From positions 173,811 through 234,563 of the forward strand of contig MU130543.1 of the NCBI GenBank assembly GCA_015039465.1: a stretch of DNA of 60,753 bases, read 5' to 3'. A model generated the notes under the pieces. The model searched no databases and had not been told where the DNA came from. It was given only the letters and a program-made list of their open reading frames with translations. Shown in pieces: positions 10,787 to 22,036 of this stretch. Position 1 is the stretch's first letter, and each line of letters opens with the position of its first letter. This DNA comes from Phlegmacium glaucopus (Eukaryota; Basidiomycota; Agaricomycetes; Agaricales; Cortinariaceae). Position numbers and translations under genes: made by a program.

Positions 10787-13006
10787 ATGCCATCACAATC
10801 AAAAACGAACACGAAAACATTATATACACCCGTCTTTTTTTCATCGTCATCAGAGCAGCCACCAAGGGGTTCGAGGTCTACAAATAGTGCAAACCTCAAA
10901 GTACCATCGGCTTATCTTAATGCTCTTTCGCGAACCCACATTGCTTTGGCACAAATTGTTCAAGAAGTTCCTTCGTCACGTCCTGGTTCACCAACGGAGG
11001 ATGCGGATGGGTCTTACCCAGATCTGTCTACAAAAGAACGCATCTCTGCCCTCCGTGCGCGTGTTAAAGAAGCATGGACTATGGCTGAGGGCAACCCAGC
11101 AGATGGAAAATGGACCCTTCTCACGCACCTCCTTCGAATGAGTGTGACTAGCGGCAAGGCTGGACGTTGGGCTGGTACTAGAGCTGATCTCAAAGCTCCT
11201 GATGCACCAGAGGGTGGCTGGATTAATGCTGTAACCGAAGCCGAATGGGCAGAGTGGGAGAAGAGAGTTGGCCTGAAGGATAAGGTTGAGAACTGGAGGG
11301 TGAGACTCGAGACTCACGAAGACCTCGCTACTCAAGTTATAAAAGGTATGAAGCAAATCTACAATTGTCGAGGAAGATAACTCAACTTTGTGGAAGATAC
11401 TCAAAATACGGTTTATGTTGAATCGTCTTCCAAGTCTGAGCGCCAGGAGGAAGTGAAGACGACGGATAAGAAGACCGAACGTCGGGCTGTCCAAGATATC
11501 GGTCTCGTTGATCAGGTAGCGAGCTCATCGGCTGCGAAGACGACCGATTCCACATCTATCCCCAAAGCACAAGTCATCAGAGCTACCTCCGAGAGTGCAG
11601 TCACCACAAACCCAAATCCATTGAAAGACAATTCGCTTTTCGGCTTTGCAGTCGTTAAACGTTCCAACCCCTCCGTGGCCGCTGTTGGCAAGAAACCACA
11701 TGTCGATTCCAACCCGGCCAATCGACTAGCGAACGATACCGCTACAGCGCCAGCGATCCGAAAAATTGATGATATTCCTGAAACGGCGAGTCCATGAACT
11801 CTTATCTCTGGTTATCTATCGAACCCATCCATCTAACGAATGGAATTACAGTCCTTCTTTCCTCCTTCTTTTCCTTCTTCTCAAATGATGACTTCAACTC
11901 CGAATGCGAAATTCATTTTTTCTGGTAAACGTAAACCAGAACCTATCCCCTTTACCGCGTCACCTTCTTTACTACCTATCGATGGCCCTGCTGTTTCCTT
12001 CAGCTCTCCGTTATCCTCTCCGCCCGTCACAAAAGTCTATGGACGAACAAAACAAGACCAATTATTGGAGAAATCTATGTCCTTACCTGCGATACCTTCA
12101 ACAACAGCGCTTTTACCTCTTCCTTCTCTCCCTACTACCCCAACCCGAAACCGCGATGATGTTATCAATGATAACAACAAACGACCACTTAACTCTCCCG
12201 ATCGTGCTGTGAAGAAAGCACGTACAATGCCTTCTCTGGACTCGTCCCTTATCGGCGCTGGATCTCCCCGGCTTACTACCGTATTCCCGCCAAGCACACC
12301 TCACGAGGATGGAACGAACTTGCCTTTACCTTTGCCGACGACACCAAAGAGGCAGAACTTGCCAACATTGACAGAGTTACTGGCTTCTGCGAAGAAAGGG
12401 AAGAAGAAGTCGCATTCACCGAAGAGTTTGAAACCAAAATCTGCTGTCGGCGCTGGTGTTGATTCGAACAACAAATCCAAATTCCGCTTTCCTTCCCCTC
12501 TACCTCACCCTCCTGTCCCGCCTCTCTCACCCATAGCTGGTTTGGAAGACAATCCGTATATGCTTGATCCTTATGCCATCAGTGTCAACCACTCCGCCCT
12601 TGAGCTAGATATTGATCTTGATTTATCGCCTACCAAGTCCCTCTCTTCTCTCGCTGGTTCTGATTCTGAAGACGACGACGACGACGAGTTGAACCGTCAA
12701 CTTCTAGGATCAAATTTCCCTTCGTCATCCTTCAACCCATATGTCACATCCACGCAACATCAAAACTATGCTCATGAAGGAGGTAGTAAAGTACCTTTCA
12801 TCACTGGTCCTCACAGTAGTCCCTTCCTTGGCGAGAACGGGAGAGCTGTGTTGTCATTGGGTTTCGGTGGATATAATTCTCAATTTGATGTTGCGGGTCA
12901 GGTGGATAAGGTGGATAAACTGTTGGAGAAGGATGTAGATTATGAAGGGTGGTTACGTGATCCTTCCTTGGAAAGGGAAGGAGTGAAGGTGGACGAGAGT
13001 CCTTGA
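10787..13006 (+). CDS. Unrecognised, largely disordered Ser/Pro-rich nuclear-type protein, probable GC-AG intron
   Basis: The model joins 10787..11345, 11397..11785 and 11852..13006, giving 700 residues. Intron 1 is GT-AG (51 bp). Intron 2 has no in-frame GT donor; a GCGAGT donor at 11786, with a CTAAC branch point and a TTACAG acceptor at 11851, keeps the frame exactly. The only folded-looking part is residues 35-190, with ELSTKERISALRARVKEAW-like helices and a WTLLTHLLRMS segment. The rest is low complexity, with several basic clusters (KKARTM, KKGKKKS) that could act as nuclear localisation signals, and an acidic SDSEDDDDDE tract near residue 590. The C terminus, with KLLEKDVDYEGWLRDPSLER, looks conserved. 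An in-frame ATG at 10772 is an alternative start. I do not recognise the family. Two separate genes split near 11800 remain possible. Confidence 0.6.
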
Positions 13007-13646
13007 GTGTATGCTATAATTTTTGAATATTTTTTGGAGGGGCTTTCTTTCTTTGAACAGGAGTCAGCACTTCGCCCCAGGTGCGCGCCGCATTACCAAA
13101 TCGTCGATATTTTGAATTGTATGTAGTAGCTAGGTTTCCGAGGCGTACCCCCAAATACTTCCTTCTTGGCTTGTACAAAAGTAACACAGACTTTCTTTTT
13201 TTTTTGGTATTGCAACCTCAGTTATACTCCCTTAGCCCTTTGGGACCTTTAGTGGAGCAGAAGTGCGTTCTTTTTTACATCATTTAATATATTATTCACA
13301 ACACGCAATTCGTGAAGTTGTAGCTTTTTTCAACAACTGGGTCTGAGGCCAGTGTAGCATATGCATGAGGCCAGTGGTGTATACCCATGTTAATAGTATG
13401 CAACTGTAACAGAGCGAGGGCTGGTGGGGTGTGTATAAATTTTCATTTCGAATAACTAATTTGAATTAGACTACAAGTGTACGTTACAGTTAAATTGGGA
13501 TGAATAATTACGTATGGGATTTCTGAGAAAATTTAAATAGCAGCTGAGCGCTGAGCATTGAGCAACGAGGACTTTATTTACTACGGTCACGTCAACGTTT
13601 GCGACTGGTCGACTTCGGTTATTGATCTAAAATTACTTCTGCTTTC
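13007..13646. other. Intergenic
   Basis: AT-rich spacer with a T-run at 13196-13206. No supportable gene on either strand. Confidence 0.4.
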
Positions 13647-15012
13647 ATGGCCCAGGCAGCTCCGAATAATCAAAACCAGCCAGTGGCTTATCTTGATCAA
13701 ATTAACATATCACCCGTGGCCGCCAGCGTCCAAGTCCTCTCCTCCCAGATTGCTTTCTTAGCCCCCACGAACCTGCGATCCTGGGCTTTCCTCACCCTAG
13801 GTCTGCTGTGCTCTCAGCCCCTTCAACCACCCATTTTGTTTGCTGAAACTGGAAGACTCCGAGGGGTATTGGGCTTTTATTTTGATGACACTGCTCAAGC
13901 AACGCCCGAGTACATGGATTTGCAGGAATTTGTGTCGCACATTGTTGCTCGCGATTTTACCAATCCTCGCCTTGCTGAGTTGTGCGACCTCCATCCACAG
14001 CATCCCTCTACACTTGATCTTGATGGTGCAGGCATCGATATCACCAAGGCTCAGTTTTTGCACACGGTAGTCACCTCTACATCGGATGAATCTGCTACGA
14101 ACGAATCTACTACCGCGGAGACGACTCAGTTGGTAGGGTATGTCCTCACCCCTAGGCATGAGTACTCCAGCATTCGATATGGCTGGATCCTGGTGGTTTT
14201 TGAAGCTACCAGCGTTACCCAAATCATTCGAAATGGCTGGGGCTCATCATCCATGGAAGAGCTCATTCGTCATCTATGATCTTGTTCGTCATGGAATTTC
14301 GTTTCGTACCCTTGCGGGCCTTGCCTCTGAGTCTACCACTCTCTCGTGCTGTGATATCCCTATGCCCTCTGATTTTAAGCCACTCTCAACCATGACCAAA
14401 GAGAGTGCTAGGCGTAACGCACAGGACTATGCAAAATACTCCCAGCTTCGCCAAAACATTACACGATCTCCTCACGGCAATGTCGCATATAGAATGGGAG
14501 GGATAGCCTGGAGGTTGGCCATGGAATCGATTGCAAATTTTGACGACGTCATTGATGAAATCATGGATGGCCCAAGCGACACAGGCCCTACGGCACGGGA
14601 TTCCTTTGAATGGAATGGCATCAAATATTACGATAACTGCTTGACGGCAGAAGTGGAAGGTATGATTTGCGGCAGGTTTGGGAGAATGGGACGTAAGTAT
14701 TTGTTTCATTTTACCTTTTTAAAAAAATACTATTCGCTTGTACTAAATCATTTTTTGCAAGCCTCGTATTGGCCCACATCCCGATCCTGGAGTACGAGAC
14801 GTTGGGCGGCCTCAAGATATGTCCACGGGAGTTTGATGTGGAATCACCGTGATGAAGAATCGTTCCAGAGCCAACATCTCAAATGCATCGAGGGTACATC
14901 ACAACCGTTGCCTCAACTCAAATGGAAAAAGAATGGGATCTCAAAGCACAAGTTCGACATTCCATATAAAGAGTATTGTGCCATGTTCCTTGAATCAAAG
15001 TTGGGGAGTTAG
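13647..15012 (+). pseudogene. Agaricomycete hypothetical protein gene with a probable frameshift
   Basis: The first frame runs from MAQAAPNNQNQPVAYLDQIN to MEELIRHL and stops at 14277-14279. The second frame is one base out and continues YDLVRHGISFRTLAGL from about 14271. The two parts make one plausible protein: a globular N-terminal half, GWILVVFEATSVTQIIR, an RHGISFRTL segment, then NAQDYAKYSQLRQNI and MGGIAWRLAMESI. No GT-AG intron joins the frames. A genuine intron is present later, at 14693-14761 (GTAAGT...CAAG), leading into SYWPTSRSW and a stop at 15010-15012. I recall similar proteins as repeated hypothetical genes in mushroom genomes, but no function is known to me. The single-base shift could also be a sequencing error, which would make the gene intact. 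Confidence 0.55.
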
Positions 15013-15993
15013 GGTTGATACCGTCTTTTTTTTTTCGCTATTAAATAATATCTTGTCCCTCTCAGGCTTTGTCTTTTATAATGTGCCCTAGTAATACCAT
15101 AATACAGCTACAACTTTCATGTGCCGATTCTTTTAGGCCTCAGGCAAGAATATCTGGTGGTCACTTATATGTTACCCGTATCTATACATAAACAACCGAT
15201 AACTTTTTTTTTAACTAAGGGACTGACTGACTATTTCATCCATTGCCAATAACACTTTTAGTTTTGACGATCCATCAGGATGTCAGCGCCTGACTTGGCT
15301 CTTAAATTCGGCCAGTAAACTGCACAATTCACTAGGCGTCAAATACGTTGAGTGCAAAAGGGCTCACAGCGACGCTACTAAATGTTCATCGTCGTTATTA
15401 GACTTTTTCCCGTTCATGACGTTCTTCGGGCCACAAGTAATGTTGTCAAATCTTGACATGAATGACTCACCGAGACCTTTAAAAGCTTAATCTTTGGAGG
15501 TTGGTCGCGAATTTGGGTGTCCTTGACGTCTGTTCCGACGATGATGGTTAGGCGTTGATCAATAACACAGGTCTTCGTGGGGCTCTTTCTCTGTTAATCA
15601 TCGCGTGCAGCTGCAAATTTAGTAGGTGTCCTCACTCAAGGATGAAAGATTCATGTACCACTGGGAGAGGTGAAGGACCCCAGAGGGAGATTTCGCACTC
15701 GAAGGTGGAGAAGCCTGACGAGGGGCAAACTCAGAGTGACAAGGTTCGTCCCATGGCCATGGTGTTTGATTGCTGATTCCTAGTACGGGATAGGATGAGG
15801 AGGAAGTAAAAGATTGACGAAGTGATGCTGATGTGAGTGCTAGACTAGGATGCATTTGAAGTTAGGCAGACGACGCGTAAAAGTCTACTTGTAGACCTAT
15901 CGTTACACAGAGTAACTGTTTATGTAATCAAGAGCATCTTTCTTTTCGACTCCCACCACCTTCATCGCTCACCACAACTCACTGTTCACCTAT
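15013..15993. other. Intergenic; contains a decayed repeat copy
   Basis: Apart from the repeat at 15219-15440, a minus-strand open frame at 15855-15619 is Ser/Pro-rich and has no recognisable motif. The final 100 bases, with pyrimidine-rich CACCACCTTCATCGCTCACC, are probably the 5' leader of the NLR gene. Confidence 0.4.
15219..15440. repeat. Relic copy related to 28668-28960
   Basis: Shares GACTGA-GATTTCATCCATTGCC, GCGCCTGACTT, GGCCAGTAAAC-GCACAATTCA and a GATGTTC-TCGTC block, in the same order, with 28668-28960. On the minus strand both can be read as pieces of the same peptide (NCAVYWP), but both are broken by stops, so they look like two fossils of one gene or element. Confidence 0.6.
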
Positions 15994-18992
15994 ATGAAGC
16001 GCATTTTTAAGAAAATTGTCAAGTTCAAGAAATCAAAATATTCCTCCCCGACCATCAACGATGCGCTGGGTTCAAACTCTGAACCAGCAACTTTGACATC
16101 GACCATCAATACAAGCACCGCTGATCCCATGCTAGCTGTTCCCGCTAGTGCTGCGACTGCAAGCGCACACGTTATTCAAGTCCCTGGCGTTACTGTGAGC
16201 GTTCAACTTCTCCCATCACATCCTTAAGCATTTAACCATCGTTATCGATCAGGCTGCCCATGACCTAGTCTCTGCTTCGGTTTCCGCTTTGGCGATCAAT
16301 GAGCAAGATGCAGGTATTCCAGTCGCTAGTGTTACTGTGAGCGTTCAACTTCACCCATCGCATCCTTAAGCATTTAACCATCGTCATCGATCAGGCCGCC
16401 CATAACCTAGTCTCTACTTCGGTTTCCACTTCGGCGATCAATGATATCGCTCCTGTAAGCATTCTAGCCGCTGGCGTCAATGTGAGTGTTCAACTTACAT
16501 CATATCTATCACTACTCAATCATCCTCGTCGATCAGAGTGACCATGAACTCCAAGTCTCCACTTCGGTTTCCGCTCTGGCTGTCACTCCTGTAGCCCATC
16601 CAGAAGGAAATTCACCCTCGCCTGATGTCGTAATGCAAGCCAAATTAGGATCCATAGAATCGGAACAAAATTCCTTGGTGGGTTGCTTACACCGTGTTCT
16701 CGGCTTTCGCTGATGATGATCAGCAGGCTCAACAATCTGTCTTGCGTCTCTTTGCAAATGCCCAGAATGTCCTCATTACTGGGGGCATTTTTGTAAGTCT
16801 TTCTCGTAAGTTGTGTCTATGATTTAGCAATAATTATACATATAGAACAATATCAGTAGTCTCCCTGCCAATACTGGTGAAGTGCGGATGAAGATCCCTT
16901 TAACTCAAAAACCCAACCCCAGCCCAATCTTTACTGGACGGAAAGATATACTCGATAAACTTGGGAAGATTTTTGTTCATCGTGCTACTGGGAGACTGAT
17001 GTCTAGGCGCTTGTGTCTCCTCTGGGGGCTGGGAGGGATTGGAAAGACCCAGATTTGTCTCAAGTTCATAGAGGAAATGTCTGAAAAGTAAAAGCCCTTC
17101 TCACTTTGCCATTCACAACACTGAAGTTGTTTCTTGTTAGTTTTTCACATGTGTTCTGGGTTGATGCCTCCTCTCAGGAGAGCATGGAAATGTCTCTCAA
17201 GGGCATATCTAATCTTCCTGCTGCACAAGATTCCCATGTGGATGGCTCAGTTGAGTCTGTTCTGCAGTGGATATCTTCTCTCCAAGAAGAATGGTTGATT
17301 GTGTTTGATAATGCTGATGATCCTCCTCCAGAGGTGGTGGACAGGTTCATTCCTCCAGGTAACAGAGGTAATATTCTGATTACTAGCAGAAATGGATCCA
17401 TGGGAAAGATTGTATCATTTGGGAACAAAGTTGAGATCCATGAAATGGAGGTACCAGATGCCATAACTCTACTTCTCAAAGCCAGCTGTTTGAATCCATT
17501 GCCTGAGCATCTAGAAGCTGGCAAAAGGATTGTGACTGAACTTGGCTGCATTCCTCTTGCTATTGATCATGCTGGGGCCTATATTGAGGCTGGGAGATGT
17601 GATATTGATGAATATCTGAGGCAATTCTCAATGCATCGTCAGGCTCTTATGTCAGATGCTACATTCACAGGGGCATCAAAGTATAATAAAACAGTGTATG
17701 GGACTTGGGATCTTTCTTTCAAAGAAATAGAAAGGAGGGCTAGTGGAGATTCCACTGATGGAGATGCACAAGCAGCCCAGGCTGCAATCCTGATTCTTCA
17801 AATATGTGCTTTCTATCATCATAGCAATATTTCTAAAGATATATTCCAATCTGCTGCTGAAGAGGCCATGAAACATGTTATTGATAGTGACATAGCTGAA
17901 GGGTTACCTCTGGCAGTCACTTCACTGGATTATACTCTGCTTGGCTTGGACAATGATGGTCACTGGGATGGGTTCATATTTGGACAAGGGATTAGTGTCC
18001 TTCTCTCATTCTCCTTAATAAAAAGGGGACAATCATCTAAAATGTTGTCTGTTCATCCTCTGGTGCACTACTGGAGTCGAGAGAGAATGTCAAAATATGA
18101 GCAGCAAAGAATGTGTGAGATGGGAGGCATAATCTTGTCCTGTGCAATTGCATGGAGATTTGAAATCCAGGATTATGCACTGCGACGGTTGATTTTTCCA
18201 CATATTAAGGCAAATGAGTTGCATAGAAAGCAAATAGAATATATTGAGCAGTACTATGATGATAAATGGGGAAATTTTGCACTGGTAATGGGGGAGAATG
18301 GAGATTGGGACAATACAGAGCAGCTGGAGGTTCAAGTTATGGACATGAGGAAGAAGCTGCTTGGTGCAGAACATCCAGACACCCTCACCAGTATGGGGAA
18401 TCTAGCAAACACATACCGTAATCAGGGAAGGTGGAATGAGGCAGAGCAGCTGCAGGTTCAAGTTATGGACATGAGCAAGAAGCTGTTTGGTGCAGAACAT
18501 CCAGACACCCTTAGCAGTATGGGAAATCTAGCCACTACATACTGTAATCAGGGAAGATGGAATGAGGCAGAGCAGCTGGATGTTCAAGTTATGGACATGA
18601 GGAAGAAGCTGCTTGGTGCAGAACATCCATACACCCTCATGAGTATGGCAAATCTAGCAATCACATACTGCAATCAGGGAAGGTGGAATGAGGCAGAGCA
18701 GCTGGAGGTTCAAGTTATGGACATGAGCAAGAAGCTGCTTGGTGCAGAACATCCACACACCCTCATTAGTATGGGAAATCTAGCAAGCACATACAGTAAT
18801 CAGGGAAGGTGGAATGAGGCAGAGCAGCTGGAGGTTCAAGTTATGGACATGAGGAAGAAGTTGCTTGGTGCAGAACATCCACACACTCTCAATAGTATGA
18901 TAAATCTAGCAAACACATACAGGAATCAGGAAAGGTGGAATGAGGCAGAGAAATTGGAGCTTGAAGGTGTAACTACAGGGAAGTGCATATGA
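15994..18992 (+). CDS. NOD-like receptor: NB-ARC P-loop NTPase with C-terminal TPR repeats
   Basis: Seven exons in one frame: 15994..16194, 16253..16336, 16395..16481, 16537..16677, 16724..16792, 16846..17087 and 17141..18992, giving 891 residues. The N terminus is short and basic (MKRIFKKIVKFKKSK), followed by three duplicated modules and an FANAQNVLITGGIFNNIS segment. The NB-ARC region has IFTGRKDIL, the P-loop GLGGIGKTQ (about residue 245), Walker B WLIVFDNADDP, the sensor NILITSRN and the GLPLAV-like ELGCIPLAIDHAGAY. Five 42-residue TPR units of the kinesin-light-chain type follow. Fungal NLRs of this layout act as cytosolic switches in heterokaryon incompatibility and non-self response, with the repeats binding the ligand. 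No N-terminal effector domain (HET, PFD, lipase) is visible. From about 17010 onwards CpG is strongly depleted, unlike the exons before it. All predicted exon phases agree, so the gene reads as intact. Confidence 0.85.
16195..16560 (+). repeat. Tandem triplication of an intron-plus-exon module in the NLR gene
   Basis: Introns 16195-16252 and 16337-16394 are both 58 bp and differ at only about four positions; both start GTGAGCGTTCAACTTC and end CGATCAG. Intron 16482-16536 is a third, more diverged copy. The exons after each start GC(T/C)GCCCAT or AGTGACCAT and encode variants of AAH-LVS-SVS-AIN. All modules are phase 0 at both ends, so copies can be gained or lost without a frameshift. Confidence 0.85.
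18321..18950 (+). repeat. Five 126-bp TPR-encoding tandem repeats
   Basis: Units begin at 18321, 18447, 18573, 18699 and 18825. Each encodes a 42-residue unit with QVMDM(R/S)KKL(L/F)GAEHP, TL-SM-NLA-TY and NQGRWNEAEQL. Copies are nearly identical in DNA; differences cluster at a few codons such as the residue after EHP, the SM flanks, and the residue before NQG. A degenerate sixth start (KLELEGV) follows at 18951. Confidence 0.95.
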
Positions 18993-20384
18993 AGAGACTG
19001 AAGTGGTATAATCCTTAAAGTATAATAGTGTTTGTACTGTACCTTGTTGACTTGCAATTCCATTATGTTTTGGAACAAAATCTTAAGTTCCAAATTTTTA
19101 GCAGAATATTATAAAAGGTGCAGTTTTTAACAAACTTTGGAATGCTCATTTTCAACTCAAAAATAACTGAAAGTACAACAAACCATTTCAGGTATGACCT
19201 GCAGTACTTACAATAGTGGCATTGAGCTTTTGTTTGTTCTCAAAATGGCACAAAACCCTTTATGAAATGTTCACATTTCACTTATGGCTAGTTTAGAAAG
19301 CAATCTTAGTTTTAAATTAGTGCTTTCTTGCAAACTATCCATATAGAGTGAGATGTAAAAATATCATAATGGGATTTTCACTACTTCCCAAATAAACAAC
19401 AGTTCCCTTGCCCCACTGTCTGTCATGAATCATGTGATCATGCTCAAAATCTCAAGGTTGCTAAATCTAAAATTGTGGAACTTAACTGGCAGTTTTATTG
19501 TGCACAGTATTTTGCACCAGTGGCCTTTTATGGTCTACCCCATGATGTTACCAACAGCAGCCACAGAGACTCAATACTGACCTGCATTAATGAGAGGGTT
19601 CCTTCTGTGCCTTCCTTTCAGGCATTTGATGATGAGGTGGAATATACAAAGTCCTGACTGGTCACTGTGGTCAGGATAAGCTCTGATCAGTCTTGACTGG
19701 ATGCCAGTGGTGCAGGTCCTGATTGATGGCAATTCCTGGTCCTAAATATATGGTTTTAGAAAAATGCCCTTTGGGCTGGACCCCACCTCAGGCCATGGAA
19801 CAATGGCCCAGTTCCCTTGCCAACTCTTCAATCATTTGGTAAAATTTGGTCAAAAAGAGAATCCAAAACAAATCGGAGAAATCAAAAGAAAATTCTAAAT
19901 CATTTTGGGTTGTGACTAGGGCTGCCAACTGTCCCATCTACAGGGATGGCTGTCTCAACACAACCCAGTGACAGGTGACAGACCCTGTGTAGATGGCCAT
20001 CTCTCCAGAAATCCAGAGGTTGGTCAGGCCTGGGTATGGTACAAAGACAGCCATGTCAGCTGTACAAGGGTAAAAAGAGGTAAAATAGACTATTTTGAAA
20101 ATTTTTGTGTCAAAAGATGTCTGCAAAGCTGCAAAGTATATAGTGGAATAAAAATTGTCTTTATCTCATTAAAAACAAAGGTTAAGCTGGGTTGATGGCA
20201 AAATTTTGGGGATCAAAGGTGGAAAATTATTTTTATTTTTATTTTATTCATCATTTAGGGCAAAAAATCAACATACATAGGGCAGAAAAATCCAAGAAAA
20301 ATCTGCCCCTGACTTCCAAAAATTTTATATAAAGGAAATATTAATAAACTGACCACTTTTCACATGTCTTTTCTGTATACACCA
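18993..20384. other. CpG-poor, gene-free repeat territory
   Basis: No coding capacity that I can support. CpG dinucleotides are almost absent between 19000 and 20400. Short repeated words such as CCTGACTGGT and TGATCAGTC occur around 19650-19735. The composition matches the large NLR exon just upstream. Confidence 0.5.
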
Positions 20385-20505
20385 CCCACCTGTGTACAGC
20401 TGTCGACAGCCATTTTGAGATGGGCAAAGATATGCTTGTCGAGGTGGGGAAGTATTAAAATATTATATAATTTTGCCCACAAAAATATTTTCACTCCCCC
20501 AAAAT

Positions 20506-20973
20506 TGTTAGGGCAACTGCGGTACTGACTTAGTCAGACTAGCAGGGGATCCAAAGTTAATAATATTATAAGTAAACATGTTACATCAACTCACCTAGCA
20601 GGGGATCCAAAGAGGAAAGGATAAGGATCCCTGCTAGGATAGTGGGGTATTTAAGTACTAATATGGACATAACAGAGATATGTAAATAAATAAAGAAATG
20701 ATATGATAATAAAGATAATAAAAATGGTGTCATGTAGAAATAAAATAAAATACTAAAATGAGAAGTTGAAATCGGATCAGGAGTTGGACCGATTGATATT
20801 CAGGAGTTGAATTGGTCGGTTCAGGTCTTCATCAGTGAGGTGAAATGTACCGAGTCACAGTTGGGTGTAGATTTGGGAGTAGAATCAGGAGTTGGTTCGA
20901 AGTCGGGAGTGGAGTCAGGTGTGGGCCCAATTGGGAGTCGGTGCTTCAGTCAAAAACCGGGTGTCCCCTAACA
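20506..20973 (+). mobile_element. Solo LTR, 468 bp, TSD AAAAT
   Basis: Begins TGTTAGGGCAACTGCGG and ends GTGTCCCCTAACA, i.e. TG...CA with a TGTTAG/CTAACA terminal inverted repeat. A perfect 5-bp duplication, AAAAT, flanks it (20501-20505 and 20974-20978). The inverted copy at 22740-22765 shows the uninterrupted site. Five-base duplications are typical of Ty1/copia and Ty3/gypsy integrases. Confidence 0.9.
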
Positions 20974-21597
20974 AAAATATTATATTGTAAATTCCTTCAA
21001 CATTATGAAGGCCCTGAATATTTTAGGTGCTCCCGGAACATTTAAATATGTGCCTAAATGTTCATTTCACTGCCCTGATTTTTTTTTGTTACTGCCTGCA
21101 TATTATTAGACTGCCCCAAAAACATTTTGGTATCCCCACAAACTTATTCACTGCTCCGAAAATATTTTATTTGTACTTGGAATTTATTGTGTTATATGTG
21201 TGAATTTTTTGTTTTCAGTGATTTTGGGAACACCATGATGCTGTGATGATGTAAATGATCCAGAGGCAGCAGCTTCAGCACTGTAAACAGAGTTTCAAGT
21301 GGCTTGGTGCCTCTTATGGCAACAGGTCGTGGGTCACATCATGTGACATGTGGCCAAATTCTGATGTCAAAGTTCTGAATGAATTATCTCAGGATCCACT
21401 AGGCTTACAATGATGATTTTGGGTGTGTTAGAACTGCCTCGAGGAGTAGATGTATTCCCCACCTTAAAATATATGGTTTGGTTGAGTTTTGATAGGAATT
21501 GAAAATGAGGATCTTGACAAGATCTTGAGAATCCTAAGCATGAACCCCTAAGTGGCCCTCATTTGCATACATTAGAATTTTGGCAGCACAACACCCC

Positions 21598-22036
21598 TGT
21601 TAGGGGACACCCAATTTCAAGCCCAACTCCCAACCCCTGATCAGTCCCAAACCTGATCTCAGTCCCGAACCCAACTCAACTCCCAAACATCTACATTCCA
21701 CTTCATCAGCAAACTTGATTGCTTGTCCAAACTGATCAGGCCTGACTCTACCACAACTCCCAATCGGACCCAACCCGAAGTTACAACTTTGTAATTATTA
21801 TTTCATCATTTTACATGACACCACTGTTATTATTTTATTCTTGTATCATTTATTTATTTATTTTCATATGTCTGTTATGTCCATATCTGTACTTAAATAG
21901 CTCCTCACCTTAGCAGGGATCCCTATCTTTTCCTTCTAAGATCCCCTGCTAGGTGAGTTAGTTATAGTCATTTATAATATATTAATTTAGGATCCCCTGC
22001 TAGCTTGACTAAGTCAGCATCGCAGTTGCCCTAACA
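21598..22036 (-). mobile_element. Solo LTR, 439 bp, inverted copy of the same family, TSD ACCCC
   Basis: Starts TGTTAGGGGACACCC and ends CGCAGTTGCCCTAACA, the reverse complement of the ends of the LTR at 20506-20973. The interior matches in reverse, including GATCCCCTGCTAG. It has its own perfect duplication, ACCCC, at 21593-21597 and 22037-22041, so it is an independent insertion and not the partner LTR of the first. Confidence 0.9.

Noticed and set aside
17174..18374. Long minus-strand frames opposite the NLR exon
   Set aside because: They lack motifs and arise from the codon bias of the NB-ARC and TPR coding strand.
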